64,000 bases of DNA from Alphaproteobacteria bacterium. Its GTDB lineage: Bacteria; Pseudomonadota; Alphaproteobacteria; Micavibrionales; Micavibrionaceae. Of the stretch, positions 56,894-64,000 are shown in pieces. The notes beneath the pieces are model-generated. The model saw only the letters and a program-made list of their open reading frames with translations. It was not told the origin of the DNA and ran no database searches. How positions within the stretch are numbered: position 1 is the first letter of the stretch; the number at the start of each line of letters is the position of its first letter. Where the stretch lies: assembly GCA_025451095.1 (NCBI GenBank), contig JANWLB010000026.1, forward strand, positions 1 through 64,000, written 5' to 3'. The translations under genes and the position numbers were made by a program.

Positions 56894-58012
56894 ATGGATT
56901 TTCGTGCGTTTGAAAAATCACCGGGCATTGCGCCGCTGCTTGTGCGTCTGCACGACGGACAGTCCCTGTACAAACTGGCAAAAGACAAAAGGCCAGAGGC
57001 CCAGGCGGAACTTACCGGGGCTGTCGCCGAGCTTCTGGATGTTGAGCTTTCCGCGCGGGAGCAGGAGCTTCTCACCGATGTTCTGATCGCTCTGATACGT
57101 CAGGCGGAGACCGATCTGCGCCAGGCCGTATCCGAACGTCTGTCCAGCATGGATAACGTGCCGTTGCGTCTGGCGTTGCATATTGCGAATGACGAAATTT
57201 CCGTGGCCTCGCCCTTTCTGCGGTGCAGCCCGATCTTCAGCGATCTTGATCTCATCTATATTATAAAGTCGAAAGGCTGCGCTTACTGGAAGGCTATCGC
57301 CGCACGTGAAACGCTCAGCGATGAGCTGATTGACGTCCTGGCGGAGACGAAAGATACGGGAACAGTTGTCGCTCTTTCAAGAAACCAGCGCATCACACTC
57401 ACCCGGCATGCTATTTCTATTCTGTCTGAAATGGCGAAAACAGATGAATCTCTGGCGCTTCCGCTGCTGGGCCGTCCTGAAATTCCGCCCGCCATGGCTC
57501 AGGCGCTATATGAGCATGTCGGGCAGGAACTGAAAACGCGCATCCGGAGCTTTTACAGAGGTCCCGAAGCCACACTGGCGGAAAAGGCCATCGACGACGT
57601 GCTGCAGGAAATCACCGTTGGTGTGTCGTCGTCCGAATATATGCCGCCTGAACAGACCCTGGCGCTTGCCGAGAAATTCTCGGGCATGGGTCTTTTGAAC
57701 TTGAATGTCATGCTGGAAACGCTACAGCGCGGCCAGATTTCCAGCTTTATCGCCATGTTTGGAAAATATACAGGCCTTTCAGCGCGGCGCATTCATGACT
57801 TTCTGCAGCAGCCCTGCCCGAAGGGTCTGGCGATTGCCTGCCGGGCCTTTGGTATCCAGAAAGCCGATTTTTCACGCATCTATCTGATGACACACCGCAT
57901 GCGCTCGAAAGACCGCATCATCAATCAGGAAGATATGATGGAAATCCTGTCTTATTTCGACCGTGTGCGGCCCGAAGCGGCTCAGCGCATCGTCCAGCGT
58001 GTCGCGGGCTAG
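56894..58012 (+). CDS. DUF2336-type helical repeat protein
   Basis: LSAREQELLTDVLIALIRQAETDLRQAVSERLSSMDNVPLRLALHIANDEISVASPFLRCSPIFSDLDLIYIIKSKGCAYWKAIAARE. Confidence 0.85.
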   Translation: MDFRAFEKSPGIAPLLVRLHDGQSLYKLAKDKRPEAQAELTGAVAELLDVELSAREQELLTDVLIALIRQAETDLRQAVSERLSSMDNVPLRLALHIANDEISVASPFLRCSPIFSDLDLIYIIKSKGCAYWKAIAARETLSDELIDVLAETKDTGTVVALSRNQRITLTRHAISILSEMAKTDESLALPLLGRPEIPPAMAQALYEHVGQELKTRIRSFYRGPEATLAEKAIDDVLQEITVGVSSSEYMPPEQTLALAEKFSGMGLLNLNVMLETLQRGQISSFIAMFGKYTGLSARRIHDFLQQPCPKGLAIACRAFGIQKADFSRIYLMTHRMRSKDRIINQEDMMEILSYFDRVRPEAAQRIVQRVAG

Positions 58013-58024
58013 CAGCCTAGAAAA

Positions 58025-58606
58025 TCAGAGCGGATTCAGAGTCTTTTCAAGCGCGAGGACGGTTGCCGGTGTGACGGCTTCCTGCTCTCGCGCGATCTCA
58101 CGGCCGGTGACTGTAAGCCGGATTCGCATTTGAGCCATTTTTTGTTCCGGGGATTGCGGGTTGCCGACAGGAGGCCATGCTTCGACAAGGTCTGCGCGTT
58201 GCAGGGCGCTCAGGATTCTCCGCACTTTCGCCGGATCGCCCGGAAAATCTTCTACTTTTTTCAGTCCGCCTGCGGCCAGAAAATCCTGAAGCAGCATCCT
58301 CCATTCCGGTGCGTTGGCGCGGCGGCGAATATCCGCTTCGCGTTTTATTCTTTGATTTTCCATCAGAACGGTTGCGAGAATATCGCACAGGGCGGCTTGA
58401 TAGCCGCGTACAAGCGGGTCTTCAATTTTGCTGGGTATCAGGGAAGCGCCGTAAAGCCGCAGCCTTTCAAGATCGATGGTTTCTGCGCCGAGAGCCTGTC
58501 CTGCCATATCGCCCAGAACACGGACTTCGCTCATATCATCTGCGGTCAGGGCGGTATGGGCTACTTCACTGAAAACCTCTGCCAGTCTTTCTCTGCTCAC
58601 AGTCAT
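58025..58606 (-). CDS. Hypothetical protein, N-domain shared with the next gene plus possible winged-helix C-domain (193 aa)
   Basis: LRLYGASLIPSKIEDPLVRGYQAALCDILATVL; ILSALQRADLVEAWPP...RIRLTVTGREIAREQ. Confidence 0.65.
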   Translation of the reverse strand: MTVSRERLAEVFSEVAHTALTADDMSEVRVLGDMAGQALGAETIDLERLRLYGASLIPSKIEDPLVRGYQAALCDILATVLMENQRIKREADIRRRANAPEWRMLLQDFLAAGGLKKVEDFPGDPAKVRRILSALQRADLVEAWPPVGNPQSPEQKMAQMRIRLTVTGREIAREQEAVTPATVLALEKTLNPL

Positions 58607-58684
58607 AGGTCGTCTCCTCGCATAAACGGATTTTTCCGCTTATAGCAACAAAATGATTTTTATGTCAAATTTAAACGGCGTCTT

Positions 58685-58984
58685 TTAATGAAGGCCGGGC
58701 GTTACAGGGTCGTTTGGGCTGATCGCCTGCGCCGTTACGATGGCACGGGTGACGTCGCGCAGGGCGCTTAGATAGGCGCGGATGCGCGGATCGTATTCCG
58801 GGTCGTCCGCGCCGTTCAGAAAACCATCAAGTTCCCGCAGTCTGTCGGCATTGAGCAGACCATGGGCCAGCTCTTGCCCCAGTGCCGTGCTCAGTTCAGG
58901 CAGACCGTTCAGAATCGACAGATCGTCTTTTGAGGGAATCCCCAGGGCGGTAGCCAGAAAAGCATGGCGCGATCGTTCCGTCAT
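58685..58984 (-). CDS. Hypothetical protein related to the N-domain of the 58025-58606 product (99 aa)
   Basis: LGQELAHGLLNADRLRELDGFLNGADDPEYDPRIRAYLSALRDVTRAIV aligns with the neighbour. Confidence 0.6.
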   Translation of the reverse strand: MTERSRHAFLATALGIPSKDDLSILNGLPELSTALGQELAHGLLNADRLRELDGFLNGADDPEYDPRIRAYLSALRDVTRAIVTAQAISPNDPVTPGLH

Positions 58985-59028
58985 TTATTCCTCCCCTTAT
59001 GTTGCCGTCCTGGTTTTTATTTTTATTT

Positions 59029-60234
59029 TCAGGCGGCGGTCCGATATTTAATGAGAGCCGCGACGCCGGGCAGGGTCTTGCCCTCCATCCATTCCAGAAA
59101 GGCGCCGCCGGCCGTGGATATATAACTGAAGTTCTCTGCTGCGCCTGCCTGCTCCAACGCTGCGACCGTGTCGCCGCCACCGGCGACGGAGATTATCTTT
59201 CCGGCTTTTGTCTGCTGCGCGACGAAAGAGGCCAGATCAATCGTGCCCTTATCGAACGGGGTCAGTTCAAAAGCACCCAGTGGCCCGTTCCAGACGACGG
59301 TTTTGCATGACGACAGAGCCTTCTGCAGTTGAGTAATCGTTTGCGGGCCGACATCAAGAACCATGTGATTGTCGGGAATGGCCGTCATCGCGCATGTCGT
59401 GTGCGGTGCGTTGGCCTCAAAGGCCGTTGCCGCCACGCCGTCAACTGGCAAAAGCATCGTGCAGTTCGCGGTTTTTGCCTTGTCCATGATGGCCCGGGCC
59501 TGATCCAGCATATCTTTTTCAGCCAGCGACTTTTTGACGTCCACTCCCTGTGCGGCGATGAAGGTATTTGCCATTCCGCCGCCGAGGATCAGGAAATCAA
59601 CTTTTTTTACCAGATTGCCCAGCAGGTCGAGCTTGGTTGAAATCTTGGCCCCGCCGACGATGGCCGCCACCGGACGCTGTGGCTTTTCCAGTGCGGAGCT
59701 CAGGGCGTTCAGTTCGGCTTCCATCAAAAGACCGGCGCCAGCGGGCAGAATATGAGCCAGGCCTTCGGTCGAGGCATGGGCGCGGTGTGCGGCGGAAAAG
59801 GCATCGTTGATATAAATGTTGCCAAGTGCCGCAAGATTTTTTGTGAAGGCGGCATCGTTGTCTTCCTCGCCCTTGTGGAAGCGCAGATTTTCCAGCAGAC
59901 AGACATCGCCCGGTTTAAGGGCGGCAACGGCTTTTTGCGCGACTTCGCCGATGCAATCAGCCGCGAAGGCAATGGGGCAGCCCCAGCGATCTTTCAGAAC
60001 GGGCACCAGAAATGCGAGTGAGAATTCGGGCTCTGGCTTTGCCTTGGGACGGCCAAAATGCGAAAGCACGACCACGCGGGCCTTGTGGCCGGTGAGATAA
60101 TCGATGGTGGGCTTCAGGCGGTCGATGCGCGTGGTGTCGCTGACCTTGCCTGCCTTGGCAGGCACATTGAGATCGGCGCGCAGCAGCACGGTTTTTCCAT
60201 TCAGATCGAAATCTCTCAATGTTTTAAAATTCAT
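59029..60234 (-). CDS. pgk: Phosphoglycerate kinase
   Basis: [73 protein letters not shown]. Confidence 0.97.
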   Translation of the reverse strand: MNFKTLRDFDLNGKTVLLRADLNVPAKAGKVSDTTRIDRLKPTIDYLTGHKARVVVLSHFGRPKAKPEPEFSLAFLVPVLKDRWGCPIAFAADCIGEVAQKAVAALKPGDVCLLENLRFHKGEEDNDAAFTKNLAALGNIYINDAFSAAHRAHASTEGLAHILPAGAGLLMEAELNALSSALEKPQRPVAAIVGGAKISTKLDLLGNLVKKVDFLILGGGMANTFIAAQGVDVKKSLAEKDMLDQARAIMDKAKTANCTMLLPVDGVAATAFEANAPHTTCAMTAIPDNHMVLDVGPQTITQLQKALSSCKTVVWNGPLGAFELTPFDKGTIDLASFVAQQTKAGKIISVAGGGDTVAALEQAGAAENFSYISTAGGAFLEWMEGKTLPGVAALIKYRTAA

Positions 60235-60249
60235 GGTTTTTTTCTGTTC

Positions 60250-61203
60250 CTATCTTAATGTTTTGGCGTTTTCCGTGGCTTCAATTAGACGGGAGCGCAC
60301 GGCCGGGTCAAGCGAGGAATGGCCGCCATCGTGAACGACGACATAATCCGCCTCCGGCCAGGCCAGATGCAGCCGGTGGGCGGAAAGAATGGGGCACAGT
60401 ATGTCATAGCGTCCCTGCACGATCACGGTAGGGATGGAGCGGATGGTATCTATTCCATTCAGCAGGCTTTTTTCTGCAGGAATGGTCTGTGTGAGGAAAT
60501 AGTGCGCCTCGGTGCGTGCCAGTGTTACGGCACTCTTTTTCTGATTTTCCGTGGTGATGGTTTCATAGTTCGGCAACAGCGAGGCGCACGCGCCCTCATA
60601 CAGGCTCCAGGCGATAGCGGCTTTTTCACGCTCTTTTTCATCCGGCCCTGTCAGTTTTTTGTAATAGGCCTCGAGAAGATTGTTCTGATCGCCGGGGCCG
60701 GCGATAGCGGCGAACTGCTCCCAGGCTTCGGGAAAAATCATTTTAATACCGTAAAGAAACCAGTCGATCTCCGTCCGTTCCATCAGGAATATTCCATACA
60801 GGATCAGGCTGCGGCAGCGGGCAGGAAAAGACTGGGCGTAGGAAAGGGCCAGCGTGCTGCCCCAGGATCCGCCGAAGATGTGCCAGCGTTCGACATTCAG
60901 TTTCCGGCGCAGTTCCTCGATATCTTCGACCAGATGGCCGAGCGTATTTTTTTCAAGGCTGCCGAATGGATGCGAGCGGCCGGCGCCGCGCTGATCGAAA
61001 ATGATAATGCGGTAATGCTCAGGATCGAAGAAGCGCCGGTGAACCGGGTTGGCACCTGCGCCCGGGCCGCCGTGCAGGAACAGGAGGGGCGCGCCGTCGG
61101 GATTACCGGCCTGTTCCCAATACAGGCTGTGCATGCCGTTCTCGACGTCCAGAAAACCGGTGGAATAGGGCGCGATCTCCGGAAACAGGTCCAGCAGACT
61201 CAT
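60250..61203 (-). CDS. pip: Proline iminopeptidase (start 61203 or 61233)
   Basis: LLFLHGGPGAGANPVHRRFFDPEHYRIIIFDQRGAGRS; HIFGGSWGSTLALSYAQ; VVHDGGHSS. Confidence 0.94.
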   Translation of the reverse strand: MSLLDLFPEIAPYSTGFLDVENGMHSLYWEQAGNPDGAPLLFLHGGPGAGANPVHRRFFDPEHYRIIIFDQRGAGRSHPFGSLEKNTLGHLVEDIEELRRKLNVERWHIFGGSWGSTLALSYAQSFPARCRSLILYGIFLMERTEIDWFLYGIKMIFPEAWEQFAAIAGPGDQNNLLEAYYKKLTGPDEKEREKAAIAWSLYEGACASLLPNYETITTENQKKSAVTLARTEAHYFLTQTIPAEKSLLNGIDTIRSIPTVIVQGRYDILCPILSAHRLHLAWPEADYVVVHDGGHSSLDPAVRSRLIEATENAKTLR

Positions 61204-61267
61204 ACGACGGCCTGCATGTGCCAGACGGTGCATGGCGGTGCCTCGAAAAACCCAAAGAGTTAATTTG

Positions 61268-62392
61268 TTAATTATTTTTAGAGTTTTCCGATGCATCTGG
61301 CAAGAGCTCAAGCCAGACCGGGTGAGCACGCTCTATGGAGGGGCCGTTGTAATCCTCGATCCAGCCATGAACCCGGATTTTTTTGCCACCGAAAGCCAGG
61401 GGGTCCAGTCCGGTCTTCTGGAATTCACGGCGGACGTCCGGTGTGAGCGTCACGGTGAAATCGGTGTGCCAGTCCGGTCCGAAATTCAGATAGATCATAT
61501 TGTTGACGGTAGCGACACTGACGACCGCGCCTTCGACAACGGCCCAGCCATTCATGGCCTGTGCAGCCGTTTCAGGCGTGAGAAGCGCATAACGTTGATC
61601 CGCCCACAGGCCTTTTTTCTTTGTGCGCGCTCCGTCTTCCAGTTTCATCATGGCGGCTGCCATCTCGGGATTGCTGCCCGAAGGCCTTACGCGCGCCAGT
61701 CCGGAATCCAGAAGTGCGCCCTGAATCCACAGACCGTCATGGTCCTGAAGATGAGCGAGAACGTACCCCATCCGGTTCGTGCGGCCCCGGCTGTTGTCGC
61801 GCGTCTGGAACAGGCGCACCTGTTTGTTTTTCAGCAGATTTGTTAAAAGATCGCGCGCGGCAAGGCTCAAATCACCGGGATCGTAAACGTCGAAATCCGT
61901 GATATCCACCCCTGTCAGCTGGATGATACGTCCGTCCTTCATCTGAATATGCAGCGGATCAATAATCTGATCGACGGTGGCCGTGTCCATCTGGCGCAGC
62001 TCCGCAAAGTCCGGCTGGGTTACGCCGGTGCTGTAGGGTTCGGGGGTTTCCTTCTTTTCAGGTTCGCCTGCTGCCGGGGCATTCAGGGATTTCATATGGG
62101 GGTTCAGCCCCCAGTCTGTACTGTCTTGGTTTATGATACTTTTCTGGTTGCCGGCCGAGGAATGGGAAAGCCCTTCCGACCGTACGGGGGCTGTACGGCC
62201 CGGCTGCAGAGGGGACCCAGGCGCAATGGCGGGTGCCGGGCCCATGCGATGCATCACGGGAAAAGGCATAGAATCATCGGAAGTGGCTGATTCAGCTTGC
62301 GCCTTTTGATCCGGCACGGTTTCCTGTGCGCGGGCGGGGGGGCAGATGAAGGCACTGGCCAGAATTAAAAAAGTGGCTAATATTCTTTTCAT
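61268..62392 (-). CDS. Secreted thermonuclease-like (SNase/TNase domain) protein
   Basis: Signal peptide MKRILATFLILASAFICPPARAQ; QLTGVDI...NRMGYVLAHLQDHDGLWIQGALLDSGLARVRP...AEDGAR-like KLEDGARTKKKGLWAD. Confidence 0.8.
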   Translation of the reverse strand: MKRILATFLILASAFICPPARAQETVPDQKAQAESATSDDSMPFPVMHRMGPAPAIAPGSPLQPGRTAPVRSEGLSHSSAGNQKSIINQDSTDWGLNPHMKSLNAPAAGEPEKKETPEPYSTGVTQPDFAELRQMDTATVDQIIDPLHIQMKDGRIIQLTGVDITDFDVYDPGDLSLAARDLLTNLLKNKQVRLFQTRDNSRGRTNRMGYVLAHLQDHDGLWIQGALLDSGLARVRPSGSNPEMAAAMMKLEDGARTKKKGLWADQRYALLTPETAAQAMNGWAVVEGAVVSVATVNNMIYLNFGPDWHTDFTVTLTPDVRREFQKTGLDPLAFGGKKIRVHGWIEDYNGPSIERAHPVWLELLPDASENSKNN

Positions 62393-62417
62393 GACAAAAC
62401 CACATTGGACTGTTTTC

Positions 62418-63881
62418 ATGTTTCGTTTCAAGCCCATCTTTCTTGTTTGCGCTATGGCGTTGCTGAATGGCTGCACGGCCAACCCGGCGACCGGCCAGCA
62501 GCAATTCACGGCATTGATGAGCCCGGGGCAGGAGCAAAGCCTGGGTGCCCAGGAACACGGGAAAGTCGTAGCGGAGTTCGGCGTCGTTCCATCGGGCAGT
62601 GCCCTCGACAATTATGTACAGGGCATTGGCCGCAAAATCACGGCCGGCACAGAACGGCGGGACGTCACTTATAAGTTTTTCGTTCTTGATACGCCGATGA
62701 TGAACGCTTTCGCCCTGCCGGGCGGTTACATATATGTGACACGCGGCATTCTGGCGCAGGCCGGTAATGAGGCGGAGCTGGCGGCGGTTCTGGCGCATGA
62801 AGTGGGGCATATTACGGCCCGCCATGCGGCCGAGCGTTATTCGCAGGGTGTGCTGGCGTCGCTGGGCGTAGCTGTCATTGCCGCCGCTGCCGACAGCGCG
62901 CAGTTAGGGCAGGCGGCGGATATTGGAACCGATCTTTACATGAAGTCATACTCGCGCGGGCAGGAAAGCCAGGCTGATGAGCTGGGTATAAGATATTTAA
63001 GCCGCGCGGGTTATGATCCCGGCGCCATGGCGGGTTTCCTGGAAAGCCTGGGTGCGCATGATGATCTTGAAAAGCGCATGCAGGGACAGGGCGACGCAGA
63101 GGATTTCAGTTACTTCTCCACGCACCCGCGCACGCAGGACCGCATGACGCAGGCCGCCGCCCTGGCAGCGCCTCTGAAGCAGGCCAATGCTGTTACAGGC
63201 CGCAACGGCTATCTTGATGCCATAGACGGCCTTGTCTGGGGCGATAGCGCCCGTCAGGGATTTGTTCGCGGGCAGAGCTTCTATCATACCGAGATGGGAT
63301 TCGGCTTTTCCGTTCCTGATGGATTTACAATCGATAACCAGCCGTCGCAGGTTGTGGCTCTTTCGCGGGGGACGGGGGCGGCCATCATTTTTGATTCCGA
63401 TGCCAACCCGAGGCGCCTCGACGCAGCAACCTATCTGACCCAGACATGGATGAAAGGGCAGGCGGCAGGAGCGACGGAAACACTGAGCATCAATGGAAAA
63501 AATGCGGCGACCATGTCTTTTCCCGGGCGGGTAAACGGCCGGGCCGCAACCATACGCATCATCGCGGTCGAGTGGGCGCCGGACCTGATCTTCCGTTTCC
63601 AGATCGCTCTGCCGCAGGGCGCCTCGCCCAATCTCGTCGACGAGGTCAAACGTTCAACCTACAGCCTGCATGCCTTAAGCGCAGCCGAGAAAGCCGATCT
63701 GAAGCCCTGGCGCCTGCGTGTGGTTGTGGCGTCACCCGGGGATACGGCGGCGAGTATAGCAGCAGGAATGCCGTTTGATTCCTATAGAACCGAACGTTTC
63801 CTCGTGCTGAACGGAATGAATCCCGGACAAGCCGTCACGGCCGGGCAACGTTACAAGATCGTGTCCGCGGCCGGACGGTAA
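62418..63881 (+). CDS. M48-family metalloprotease lipoprotein (BepA/LoiP-like) with C-terminal LysM-like segment
   Basis: MFRFKPIFLVCAMALLNGC lipobox; VLAHEVGHITARHAAERYSQ; GQESQADELGIRYLSRAGYDP; C-terminal VASPGDTAASIAAGMPFDSYRTERFLVLNGMNPGQAVTAGQRYKIV. Confidence 0.92.
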   Translation: MFRFKPIFLVCAMALLNGCTANPATGQQQFTALMSPGQEQSLGAQEHGKVVAEFGVVPSGSALDNYVQGIGRKITAGTERRDVTYKFFVLDTPMMNAFALPGGYIYVTRGILAQAGNEAELAAVLAHEVGHITARHAAERYSQGVLASLGVAVIAAAADSAQLGQAADIGTDLYMKSYSRGQESQADELGIRYLSRAGYDPGAMAGFLESLGAHDDLEKRMQGQGDAEDFSYFSTHPRTQDRMTQAAALAAPLKQANAVTGRNGYLDAIDGLVWGDSARQGFVRGQSFYHTEMGFGFSVPDGFTIDNQPSQVVALSRGTGAAIIFDSDANPRRLDAATYLTQTWMKGQAAGATETLSINGKNAATMSFPGRVNGRAATIRIIAVEWAPDLIFRFQIALPQGASPNLVDEVKRSTYSLHALSAAEKADLKPWRLRVVVASPGDTAASIAAGMPFDSYRTERFLVLNGMNPGQAVTAGQRYKIVSAAGR

Positions 63882-63899
63882 CCGATAAACCAATGCGGC

Positions 63900-64000
63900 T
63901 TAACTGTGCGCGAGAAGCTCACTCTTTTCCGCGACATGACGGATCATTGAGTTCTTGATCTTGTCCATGGCCCGGGATTCAAGCTGGCGTACGCGCTCCT
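63900..64000 (-). CDS. rpoH: RNA polymerase sigma-32 factor, C-terminal fragment (runs off window)
   Basis: Reverse translation ERVRQLESRAMDKIKNSMIRHVAEKSELLAHS* matches the sigma-32 region 4 tail. Confidence 0.75.
   Translation of the reverse strand, partial: ERVRQLESRAMDKIKNSMIRHVAEKSELLAHS

Overview
64 kb of gene-dense chromosomal DNA, most likely alphaproteobacterial (inferred from gene families and order: 17 kDa-antigen-like lipoprotein, DUF2336 protein, ffh-rpsP-rimM-trmD, dapF...mtaB...ftsY). Most of the window is housekeeping: htpG (partial), pdxH, fabI, aroC, sppA, dxs, a ubiH-type hydroxylase, prkA-yeaH-spoVR, beta-carbonic anhydrase, Rrf2 regulator plus sulfate-binding protein, mutS, tRNA-Ser(CGA), dut, coaBC, ubiE, murJ, trpS, trmD, rimM, rpsP, ffh, dapF, mtaB, ribE-ribB-ribH, ftsY, amn, kynA plus a kynureninase-like gene, pgk, pip, an SNase-like gene, an M48 protease and rpoH (partial). 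No CRISPR array, phage, transposase or rRNA was seen. The best candidate for an undescribed system is at about 20.1-26.6 kb. It is a three-gene minus-strand operon encoding a 609-aa coiled-coil protein, an N-domain-less ClpB-like double AAA+ protein and a single-TM-like protein, with a divergent polytopic membrane protein. In the AAA+ protein, D1 has lost the Walker A Lys and the Walker B Asp-Glu, and the D2 pore-loop Tyr is Leu. Second is a structured ffh leader whose competing pairings involve the Shine-Dalgarno. Others are a hairpin-separated prkA/yeaH junction, a papain-like candidate orphan, an HQLKH (HExxH-like, E to Q) periplasmic protein, a tandem family of orphan genes beside DUF2336, and small translationally coupled ORFs. 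All assignments were made by eye from translations; no searches were run.
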